Positions 57,655-64,000 of a stretch of DNA of 64,000 bases are shown in pieces (the first letter of the stretch is position 1; each line of letters opens with the position of its first letter). This DNA comes from Fructilactobacillus hinvesii (GTDB lineage: Bacteria; Bacillota; Bacilli; Lactobacillales; Lactobacillaceae), in assembly GCF_024029435.1 (NCBI RefSeq), contig NZ_CP097118.1, positions 868,001-932,000 on the forward strand. The letters run 5' to 3'. The translations under genes and the position numbers were made by a program. The notes under the pieces are model-generated. The model was not told where the DNA came from, did not search any database, and saw only the letters and a program-made list of their open reading frames with translations.

Positions 57655-59047
57655 ATTATTACAGACTCAGTTTGGCTTTTGTGATTTTCGGCCGGGACAA
57701 AAAGAGGCGGTTGAAAAATTGCTGCATGGTGAATCAGTTTTAGCGGTCTTACCGACAGGAGCCGGGAAGACCTTGATTTATCAACTGTATGGCTGCATTA
57801 CCAAACGTCCGGTGATCATCGTCTCGCCCTTGCTTTCGTTAATGGCAGATCAAGTTGAACGAATGCAGGCTCAAGGGGAAAAGCGGGTTGTTGCCATTAA
57901 TTCGCAACAAAATTGGTTGGAACGCCAACAGACTTTAAATCATTTAGACCAGTATCGATTTATTTTTGTGGCCCCAGAAAGTTTAGCTAATCCGGAACTA
58001 TTACAACGCTTGGCTGCTACTAACCCAGGGTTATTTGTTGTGGACGAAGCCCACTGTATTTCACAATGGGCGGTAGACTTTCGCCCCGATTACTTAGATT
58101 TGGGGACCTATTGGAGGACAGTTGGGAAACCACAGTTACTCTTACTAACGGCCACTGCTTCTCCCAAAGTTCAAACCGATATTTTGCGTAAATTACGGGT
58201 GAAAACAATCTCTCGTGTAATTTTAGACGTGGATCGGCCAAACATTTTTTTAGCGGAGCAAACCCTTGCTTCAGAAACTGAAAAACAAAAGTGGTTAGTG
58301 ACTTTTTTTCAGCAGACGGCGGGTCCCGCTATCATCTACTTTTCTAGTAAAAAGCGGGCTAATCAAATGGCAGCTACGTTACAGGCAGAAACAGAACTGG
58401 AAGTTGCCCCTTATCATGCTGATCTTGATCCAGAAACCCGGTTTAAGGTGCAGCATCAATTTATGGATGATCAACTGCAGGTAATTTGTGCGACCACAGC
58501 CTTTGGTATGGGAATTGATAAACCTAACGTTCGGGTCGTAATTCACTATCATTTGCCTCAAGATTTAGAAAGTTATCTCCAAGAAATTGGGCGGGCTGGG
58601 CGAGATGGAAAGCAGAGCCTGGCATTAATGTTGTACACGCCTGGAGATGAAACGTTAGCGTTGAATCTAATTGACCGGGCTTTGCCGACTGAGATTGATT
58701 TGAATCGGTATGAACAGCATCAATCTTTAGAAGAACAGAAGCAGCGTCTTATTCAGTATTACTCTGAACATCACGTTTCTAGTCAGCGGATGTTGCAATT
58801 ATTCCAAACGGAGCGAATACGGAAGGAACAAGCCCTTTATCAGGTTGTTCGTTACGCACTAACGACGAAGTGTCGCAGAATTGAATTACTACGTAATTTT
58901 ACAAGTCAACCGCCCCAAGTACATCAATGGTGTTGTGATGTAGATCAACCAGAGTGGACGGTACCACAATTAAATTTAAAAGTAGCACCGCGAAAAAAGC
59001 AATCTGCTGTAAAAGACTGGCGGGAAGTTATGGCTGAGTTATTTTAA
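57638..59047 (+). CDS. recQ: RecQ-family ATP-dependent DNA helicase
   Basis: A 3'-5' DNA helicase for recombination and replication restart, of the short RecQ/RecS form. The 469-residue protein has motif 0 FGFCDFRPGQKEAV, Walker A LPTGAGKTLIYQL (about residues 45-57), DEAHCISQW (Walker B), the aromatic-rich loop region, LLTATASP, and motif VI YLQEIGRAGRDGKQS (about 322-336). The C-terminal zinc module is degenerate: only CRR and a CC pair remain of the usual four cysteines, and there is no HRDC domain. It overlaps the ypbB-like gene by 17 bases. Confidence 0.93.
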   Translation: MDQLTKLLQTQFGFCDFRPGQKEAVEKLLHGESVLAVLPTGAGKTLIYQLYGCITKRPVIIVSPLLSLMADQVERMQAQGEKRVVAINSQQNWLERQQTLNHLDQYRFIFVAPESLANPELLQRLAATNPGLFVVDEAHCISQWAVDFRPDYLDLGTYWRTVGKPQLLLLTATASPKVQTDILRKLRVKTISRVILDVDRPNIFLAEQTLASETEKQKWLVTFFQQTAGPAIIYFSSKKRANQMAATLQAETELEVAPYHADLDPETRFKVQHQFMDDQLQVICATTAFGMGIDKPNVRVVIHYHLPQDLESYLQEIGRAGRDGKQSLALMLYTPGDETLALNLIDRALPTEIDLNRYEQHQSLEEQKQRLIQYYSEHHVSSQRMLQLFQTERIRKEQALYQVVRYALTTKCRRIELLRNFTSQPPQVHQWCCDVDQPEWTVPQLNLKVAPRKKQSAVKDWREVMAELF

Positions 59048-59060
59048 CCAACGCTTAACA

Positions 59061-59069
59061 TGCTATAAT
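59061..59069 (+). promoter_or_regulatory. Predicted extended -10 promoter of the LysM gene
   Basis: TGC followed by consensus TATAAT (59064-59069) just after the recQ stop; no clear -35. It gives a leader of about 25 bases. Confidence 0.65.
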
Positions 59070-59100
59070 TAAGACATTATAAAGAGGGAGGCTGAACAGC

Positions 59101-59805
59101 TTGGAGAAACGAAATCAACCAGGAAATTCAGAGCACGCAGAACAACCGTGGGAACAATCTTTTGACGATGATCCTTCGGCCGCAGCATCTAATTCAGATT
59201 TAAAACAGCCAAATGATCCAAAACGACCATCACGAATGGCTTTGCGGAAACGACGCGGAAACATCAAGGTGATTGTGACCATTTTAGTTTCAATCGTAGT
59301 CCTCATTGCGGTATTCGCTTTGGCATTTGGGATGTCACAGCAAAATAGTTTAAATGATGGTAGCAAACAGACGACGAGCAAAACTACCAAGCAGGCCTCG
59401 AAAAAGCCAGCGAAGCAAACGCAGAAAAAGCAGCCTAAGAAACAGAACAAACGGAATAAGACCAATAATAAGCAGCTGGATAACACTACGGAACAGCAAA
59501 CAAATACCGAGCAAGACACTGATAACACAACTGCTTCGCAACCAAGTAGTTCACAATCACAGACTACTACTTCTGCTCCAACCACAGAAACTACAACTGG
59601 TGCTGGACAAAGCAAACAAAGTTATAGCCAGAATCAGACGACTAATTCGGAAACAACCTCCAAGAACTACGTTGTCGTACAACAACATGAAGGATTGTAT
59701 CGAATTGCCCAAAATGCAGGAATTAGTATGCAACAATTGGAACAGTTAAACGGCTTAACCCCCCAGAGCGTAATTATGCCTGGACAAAAATTAAGAATTA
59801 GATAG
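59101..59805 (+). CDS. LysM domain membrane-anchored protein
   Basis: A 234-residue protein predicted to sit in the membrane with a short basic cytosolic N-terminus (about residues 1-57), one transmembrane segment (VIVTILVSIVVLIAVFALAF, about 58-77), a long low-complexity Lys/Thr/Gln/Ser linker (about 85-190) and a C-terminal LysM domain (YVVVQQHEGLYRIAQNAGIS to LRIR). LysM binds peptidoglycan, so the protein spans the wall space. The start is a TTG at 59101 with GGGAGGCTGA upstream. A LysM protein in this position after recQ (YpbE-like) is conserved; its function is not established. Confidence 0.88.
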   Translation: MEKRNQPGNSEHAEQPWEQSFDDDPSAAASNSDLKQPNDPKRPSRMALRKRRGNIKVIVTILVSIVVLIAVFALAFGMSQQNSLNDGSKQTTSKTTKQASKKPAKQTQKKQPKKQNKRNKTNNKQLDNTTEQQTNTEQDTDNTTASQPSSSQSQTTTSAPTTETTTGAGQSKQSYSQNQTTNSETTSKNYVVVQQHEGLYRIAQNAGISMQQLEQLNGLTPQSVIMPGQKLRIR

Positions 59806-59821
59806 TTGAGGATTGATGAGG

Positions 59822-60511
59822 ATGCACGCACAAGGATTACAAGTTGCCATTGATGGCCCGGCCTCGGCTGGTAAAAGCACGGTCGCTAAAATTGTGGCCC
59901 AACGATTTTCATATGTTTATGTTGATACGGGTGCCATGTACCGTACCATTACGCTGGTAGCTCTTGAGGCCCAAGTTGATTTAACCAATGAAGCTCAGAT
60001 TATGAATTTGTTACAACAAACGCAAATTACATTTCGTCCAGGCGAACCAGTTCAACACGTCTTTGCTAATCAAACTGAAGTAACGAATGCGATTCGATCC
60101 GAAACGGTGACAAATAATGTTTCCACGGTTGCAGCCCTGCCACAGGTTCGCTCTGCTTTGGTGAAACGACAACAAGAAATTGCGGCAGATGGGGGAGTGG
60201 TCATGGATGGTCGTGACATTGGAACGACCGTTTTACCCAATGCCGAAGTTAAGATCTTTTTAATTGCAAGCGTCGAGCAACGAGCAGAACGTCGCTACTT
60301 AGAAAATCAGGCCAAGGGCATTACGACTAGTTTGTCTGATTTACAGACAGAAATTGCTGAACGTGACTATAAAGATTCGCATCGCGCGGTTTCTCCATTG
60401 CAAAAAGCACAAGATGCGGTTGAAATTGATACAACTACTCTTACCATTAATCAAGTTGTGGCTAAAATTGCCCAATTAATTGATGAAAAGCTAAATCTTA
60501 CTAAAAATTAA
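59822..60511 (+). CDS. cmk: Cytidylate kinase
   Basis: Phosphorylates CMP and dCMP. The protein has the P-loop AIDGPASAGKSTVAK (residues about 10-24), the CMP-binding YVDTGAMYR, the GRDIGTTVLPNAEVKIFL segment and a lid with ASVEQRAERRYLE and AERDYKDSHRAVSPL. I use ATG 59822 (229 residues), nine bases after TGAGGA; ATG 59816 and TTG 59813 are in-frame alternatives. It follows the LysM gene by 16 bases and precedes rpsA, the usual cmk-rpsA-der order. Confidence 0.95.
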   Translation: MHAQGLQVAIDGPASAGKSTVAKIVAQRFSYVYVDTGAMYRTITLVALEAQVDLTNEAQIMNLLQQTQITFRPGEPVQHVFANQTEVTNAIRSETVTNNVSTVAALPQVRSALVKRQQEIAADGGVVMDGRDIGTTVLPNAEVKIFLIASVEQRAERRYLENQAKGITTSLSDLQTEIAERDYKDSHRAVSPLQKAQDAVEIDTTTLTINQVVAKIAQLIDEKLNLTKN

Positions 60512-60593
60512 GCTAGTTCATGATGTTTTACTGGTATTCTACAATCAATTAGGATAAAATGAACGTAGAGTAGTTTCAAGGAGGAAATGTTTG

Positions 60594-61802
60594 ATGAGTG
60601 AAAATGAAAACAAACAGTTATTAGATGCGCTTGATAATATCAAGCAGGTAAACGTTGGAGACGTTGTTGATGGTGAAATTTTAGCCGTTGATAATGATCA
60701 ACAATTAATGGTCGGAATCGAAGGAGCCGGAGTAGAAGGTGTGATTCCACGCCGCGAAATTTCTGGAGATCCAGACGAAAACATTGCTGACAACTACAAA
60801 GTAGGTGACCAAGTTAAAGTTGTAGTTGTTTCCAAAATCGGGGATGATAAGGAAAACGGAAGTTACCTCCTTTCAATTCGTCGTTTAGAAGCCTTGAAGG
60901 TTTGGGATGAAATCAAAGAAAAAGCAGAAAAAGACGAAACCATTACTGTTAAAGTAACTCGTCCAGTTAAGGGTGGGTTAGTGGTTAACGCTGATGGTGT
61001 CCGTGGCTTTATTCCTGCTTCGATGATTACTGATCACTTTGTCAGTGACTTGAACCAATACAAAGGTCAAGAACTGGAAGTTAAGATTATTGAAGTCGTT
61101 CCAGAAGAAAACCGTTTAATTCTTTCTCACCGGGCAATTGCTGAAAAAGACCGGGCTGAAGCACGAGAAAAGATTATGAATTCAATCAAACCAGGCGATG
61201 TTGTTGAAGGAACTGTTGCTCGTTTGACGAACTTTGGTGCTTTTATTGATCTTGGTGGAATGGACGGGTTGGTTCACATCTCTGAAATTTCATATGATCA
61301 CGTTAGTAAGGCTGCTGATGTCTTAGAAGTTGGCGAAAAAGTTAAGGTTAAAGTTCTTTCCGTTGATCCTGATCGTGACCGGATTTCACTTTCCATCAAA
61401 CAATTACAACCAGGTCCTTGGGATGATATCGAAGAAAAAGCTCCAGTTGGAAGCGTCTTAGACGGAAAAGTTAAACGACTTGTTGACTTTGGTGCCTTTG
61501 TAGAAGTCTTCCCTGGTGTGGAAGGATTAGTTCACATTTCTCAAATTTCCCACAAACACATTGATAAGCCAAGTGATGTGTTGAAGACTGGTGAAGACAT
61601 TAAGGTGAAGGTCCTTTCGATTGATCCAGAAGAACACCGGTTAGCATTATCAATGAAGGCTTTAGAAGAAGCTCCTGCTGAAGAACACAAGCAAGCTCCT
61701 AAGCACAACATTGATGATAACTCAACTGCAAATGCTCCTGAAGAAGAAAGTGGCTTTACTTTAGGTGATATCTTAGGTGGAGACATTAATTCACAAGACT
61801 AA
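60594..61802 (+). CDS. rpsA: Ribosomal protein S1 homolog (four S1 domains)
   Basis: An mRNA-binding S1 protein of the Firmicutes type. The 402-residue product holds four S1 domains, shorter than the six of Escherichia coli: VGDVVDGEILAVDNDQQLMV (about residues 20-39), ETITVKVTRPVKGGLVVNADG, GDVVEGTVARLTNFGAFIDL, and GSVLDGKVKRLVDFGAFVEV; the last two carry the GLVHISEIS/GLVHISQIS ends. The C-terminus is acidic and low in complexity. ATG 60594 lies eight bases after AAGGAGG; a TTG three bases earlier is an alternative. A weak TAAAAT at 60555-60560 may be a -10. A terminator follows. Confidence 0.95.
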   Translation: MSENENKQLLDALDNIKQVNVGDVVDGEILAVDNDQQLMVGIEGAGVEGVIPRREISGDPDENIADNYKVGDQVKVVVVSKIGDDKENGSYLLSIRRLEALKVWDEIKEKAEKDETITVKVTRPVKGGLVVNADGVRGFIPASMITDHFVSDLNQYKGQELEVKIIEVVPEENRLILSHRAIAEKDRAEAREKIMNSIKPGDVVEGTVARLTNFGAFIDLGGMDGLVHISEISYDHVSKAADVLEVGEKVKVKVLSVDPDRDRISLSIKQLQPGPWDDIEEKAPVGSVLDGKVKRLVDFGAFVEVFPGVEGLVHISQISHKHIDKPSDVLKTGEDIKVKVLSIDPEEHRLALSMKALEEAPAEEHKQAPKHNIDDNSTANAPEEESGFTLGDILGGDINSQD

Positions 61803-61813
61803 TTAATTTGAAG

Positions 61814-61846
61814 AAGTCCTTCATTATAAAATGAAGGGCTTTTTTA
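61814..61846 (+). terminator. Terminator after rpsA
   Basis: A 12-bp stem (61814-61825 with 61830-61841, one wobble), four-base loop, then a T-run. Confidence 0.88.
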
Positions 61847-61865
61847 TTTCAAAAGGAGGAACAAG

Positions 61866-63173
61866 ATGGCAAATCCAACCGTGGCAATTGTAGGACGTCC
61901 CAACGTGGGAAAATCAACCATTTTTAATCGCATTGCTGGAGAACGAATTTCAATTGTCGAAGATACCCCGGGAGTAACTCGGGATCGAATTTATGCACAT
62001 GGAGAATGGCTGGGACATAATTTTAATTTAATTGATACCGGTGGAATTGAAGTCTCTGAGCAACCGTTTATGCAACAGATTACGGCGCAGGCAGCGGTAG
62101 CAATCGATGAAGCAGATGTGATCATTTTTATGGTAAACGGGCGCCAGGGCATTACAGATGCTGATGAACGCGTGGCTCAGTTACTATACCGTGCAGATAA
62201 GCCAGTTGTGGTGGCGGTCAATAAAATTGATAATTTTGAGAGTCGAGCAGACGTTTACGATTTTTACGCATTAGGATTTGGGGATCCCTATCCAATTTCT
62301 GGAGCGCACGGACTTGGATTGGGGGATTTGCTGGATGCAGTGATTAAAAACTTTCCAGAAGTTCCTGATCCAGAGCCGGATACAAGCATTCGCTTTAGTT
62401 TAATTGGGCGGCCTAACGTAGGAAAATCTTCATTAGTAAACGCCATCCTGGGGGATCAACGGGTCATTGTTTCGGATGTTGCTGGAACGACCCGCGACGC
62501 CATTGATACGAAATTTATCCATGATGGACAAGAATTTACCATTGTGGATACCGCCGGAATTCGAAAACGGGGCAAGGTTTACGAAAAAACCGAAAAATAT
62601 AGTGTGATGCGGGCCATGAAGTCCATTGATGAAAGCAACGTGGTCCTAGTGGTCTTAAATGCTGAAGAAGGCATTAGAGAGCAGGATAAGCGGGTTGCAG
62701 GCTATGCTCACGAAGCTGGGAAGGGAATTATTATTGTCGTTAACAAATGGGATATCCTAAAAAAGGATAATCATACCCAGCGGCAATTTGAGGCCCAGAT
62801 TAGAATGGAATTTAAATACCTAGATTACGCACCAATTATTTTTGTGTCTGCCAAGACGAAGCAACGCTTACAACAACTTCCGGAGTTAATCGAACGGGTT
62901 AATGATAACCACGAAAAGCGGATTAGTTCTTCAACCTTGAATGAGGTCATTATGGATGCAGTGGCGATGACGCCCACTCCAACCGTTAAAACTCGAAAAT
63001 TGCGGATCTACTATGCTACTCAAGTAGCTATTGCTCCGCCAACCATCGTTCTGTTTGTCAACGACCCAGAACTGCTCCATTTTTCATACAAGCGTTATCT
63101 AGAAAACCAAATTCGGAAAAACTTTGACTTTAGCGGGACCCCCATTCACATTATTGCACGAAGTCGAAAATAG
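61866..63173 (+). CDS. der: GTPase Der (EngA)
   Basis: Der is an essential GTPase for 50S ribosome assembly, unique in having two adjacent G domains. The 435-residue protein shows G1 [13 protein letters not shown] and DTPGVTRDR with NKID in the first domain, and [26 protein letters not shown] and NKWD in the second, then a KH-like C-terminal domain ending [27 protein letters not shown] precedes the ATG. It follows the rpsA terminator after about 20 bases, so it needs read-through or an unseen promoter. Confidence 0.98.
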   Translation: MANPTVAIVGRPNVGKSTIFNRIAGERISIVEDTPGVTRDRIYAHGEWLGHNFNLIDTGGIEVSEQPFMQQITAQAAVAIDEADVIIFMVNGRQGITDADERVAQLLYRADKPVVVAVNKIDNFESRADVYDFYALGFGDPYPISGAHGLGLGDLLDAVIKNFPEVPDPEPDTSIRFSLIGRPNVGKSSLVNAILGDQRVIVSDVAGTTRDAIDTKFIHDGQEFTIVDTAGIRKRGKVYEKTEKYSVMRAMKSIDESNVVLVVLNAEEGIREQDKRVAGYAHEAGKGIIIVVNKWDILKKDNHTQRQFEAQIRMEFKYLDYAPIIFVSAKTKQRLQQLPELIERVNDNHEKRISSSTLNEVIMDAVAMTPTPTVKTRKLRIYYATQVAIAPPTIVLFVNDPELLHFSYKRYLENQIRKNFDFSGTPIHIIARSRK

Positions 63174-63202
63174 GCATGATGGGATGAAAACCCTTAAGAT
63201 TG

Positions 63203-63211
63203 TGTTAAAAT
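63203..63211 (+). promoter_or_regulatory. Predicted promoter of hup
   Basis: TGT followed by TAAAAT (63206-63211, extended -10), with ATGAAA (63184-63189) 16 bases upstream as -35. It implies a leader of about 130 bases, unusually long for this window. Confidence 0.5.
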
Positions 63212-63310
63212 GGCGTTGCAATCGTGGTTTCCGTGTGCTATCTTTAAATACGAGATGATGCTTGCATTGTGTCATCTAGTGTTCTGATTGGATGAGAACG
63301 CTTAGAAGTC

Positions 63311-63331
63311 GATGTTTGAATTTCAAACATC
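63311..63331 (+). promoter_or_regulatory. Perfect leader hairpin just before the hup ribosome binding site
   Basis: GATGTTTGA, ATT, TCAAACATC: a perfect 9-bp hairpin ending five bases before AGGAGGTGA. Followed by TTTT only, so it is a poor terminator; it may protect or expose the ribosome binding site, or stabilise the mRNA. A second imperfect hairpin (GATGA/TCATC) lies at 63254-63276. Confidence 0.7.
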
Positions 63332-63352
63332 TTTTCAGGAGGTGAATCACTC

Positions 63353-63628
63353 ATGGCCAACAAAGCAGAATTAGTAGACGATGTTGCGCAAGCAACTGGT
63401 TTAACTAAAAAGGATGCTACGGCAGCAATGGATGCTGTTTTTGATGCAATCCAAGCACAACTTGCAAAAGGTGAACGTGTTCAATTAATCGGTTTTGGTA
63501 GTTTTGAAGTGCGTGAACGTGCTGCACGTAAAGGACGTAACCCACAAACTGGTAAGGAAATTGAAATCCCTGCAAGTAAAGTACCTGCCTTTAAACCTGG
63601 TAAAGCTTTAAAGGATGCTGTTAAATAA
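63353..63628 (+). CDS. hup: DNA-binding protein HU
   Basis: HU is the major nucleoid-associated protein; it binds and bends DNA without strong sequence preference. The 91-residue protein has the dimerisation helices ([20 protein letters not shown]), the [21 protein letters not shown] arm (DNA-contacting Arg/Lys and the conserved Pro) and [13 protein letters not shown] at the C-terminus. A very strong AGGAGGTGA ribosome binding site precedes the ATG by six to seven bases. Codon use is highly biased, as for an abundant protein. It has a structured leader of its own and a terminator after it. Confidence 0.98.
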   Translation: MANKAELVDDVAQATGLTKKDATAAMDAVFDAIQAQLAKGERVQLIGFGSFEVRERAARKGRNPQTGKEIEIPASKVPAFKPGKALKDAVK

Positions 63629-63644
63629 ACATTATTTAGCAGGA

Positions 63645-63675
63645 GTCGGTTCGCATGTGCGAACTGGCTTTTTTT
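63645..63675 (+). terminator. Terminator after hup
   Basis: A 9-bp stem AGTCGGTTC/GAACTGGCT (two G-T pairs) with a seven-base loop, followed by TTTTTTT. Confidence 0.85.
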
Positions 63676-63696
63676 GTTGGAAAAGAGAGGTTGACA

Positions 63697-64000
63697 ATGA
63701 GTTATTCAGAACAAGCACTAGAGGCATTACAAAATAACGATCTAGATTCATACCAAAAAAACTTAAAACTAGCGGAAGCACAAGATGACGATGAGCTCTT
63801 GTTTTCTCTAGCTGAAGAAATTTATTCCCTCGGTTTTGCTGATGATGCCCTGCAATTGTATCGAAAGCTACTCAAACGTTATCCTGATGAGGACGAACTG
63901 CGGACCTACATTGCAGACATTTTGATTACGCAAGATGAAACTGACAAAGCGCTCGATTACTTGCATCAGATTCAACCAGATTCGGAGTTTTACTTAAATT
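63697..64000 (+). CDS. Tetratricopeptide repeat protein (3' partial)
   Basis: The frame from ATG 63697 (preceded by AAAGAGAGG) stays open to the end of the window (101 codons), so the gene is cut by the window edge. The protein begins MSYSEQALEALQNNDLDSYQ and shows repeated TPR-like helical pairs, for example LFSLAEEIYSLGFADDALQL and YRKLLKRYPDEDELR followed by YIADILITQDETDKALDYL. In lactobacilli a YpiA-like TPR protein usually follows hup, which fits. No signal or membrane segment is visible in the part seen. Function is unknown; TPRs imply protein-protein contact. Confidence 0.85.
   Translation, partial: MSYSEQALEALQNNDLDSYQKNLKLAEAQDDDELLFSLAEEIYSLGFADDALQLYRKLLKRYPDEDELRTYIADILITQDETDKALDYLHQIQPDSEFYLN

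Noticed and set aside
59380-59680. Possible repeats in the LysM gene
   Set aside because: Low-complexity Lys/Thr/Gln/Ser linker; no regular unit length.

Overview
This window is chromosomal DNA from a member of the Lactobacillaceae, most likely an obligately heterofermentative species. The evidence is a Gram-positive gene set (PolC plus DnaE polymerases, T-box leaders, HrcA/CIRCE, RpoD-type sigma A, ScpAB, glyQS), moderate GC, strong AAGGAGG-type ribosome binding sites, and a dnaE-pyk junction with no pfkA between the two genes. No rRNA, tRNA, CRISPR array, insertion sequence or prophage gene was found. Nearly all genes lie on the + strand; the exceptions are a two-gene operon (fructosamine kinase-like and amidase), a PPDK regulatory protein, and two small membrane proteins (DUF805, DUF2929).

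Layout. 1-10.2 kb: end of polC, then the translation/transcription operon rimP-nusA-rnpM-ylxQ-infB-rbfA, then truB-ribF. 10.2-17.0 kb: heat-shock operon hrcA-grpE-dnaK (with a CIRCE operator), dnaJ, then lepA from its own promoter. 17.1-21.4 kb: a small accessory stretch with an acetoin-reductase-like SDR, a DUF805 protein, a LexA-box-controlled three-gene Y-family polymerase cassette, a VOC protein and a small basic orphan. 21.4-26.5 kb: prmA-rsmE, relA-dtd-HAD hydrolase. 26.4-28.2 kb (minus): cell-wall amidase and a fructosamine-kinase-like protein. 28.2-34.2 kb: T-box-aspS, yitT-like, a CDP-glycerol glycerophosphotransferase-like gene, nfo, and the PPDK regulator on the minus strand. 34.3-46.4 kb: rpsU, phoH-ybeY-dgkA-era-recO, T-box-glyQS-dnaG-rpoD, trmK-nif3. 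46.5-51.8 kb: dnaE and pyk. 51.8-59.8 kb: cvfB-xerD-ribT-scpA-scpB-rluB-ribU-ypbB-recQ, then a LysM protein. 59.8-64 kb: cmk, rpsA, der, hup and the start of a TPR protein.

How the genes work together. Most of the window serves genome maintenance (PolC, DnaE, DnaG, XerD, ScpAB, RecO, RecQ, Nfo, HU) and ribosome assembly or translation (RimP, RbfA, Era, Der, YbeY, IF2, LepA, S1, S21, rRNA/tRNA modification). Visible regulation includes CIRCE (heat shock), a perfect SOS box, two T-boxes whose specifiers (GAC for Asp, GGC for Gly) match the genes they control, and several internal terminators that probably tune operon read-through. The riboflavin-related genes (ribF, ribT, ribU) occur without the biosynthetic genes, consistent with vitamin uptake rather than synthesis, as far as this window shows.

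I did not find a clearly novel system. The best leads are the SOS cassette with an unrecognised middle protein, the Tyr replacing His in the C-terminal phosphohistidine-type motif of pyruvate kinase, the degenerate zinc site of RecQ, and the structured leaders before rimP, dnaJ and hup.
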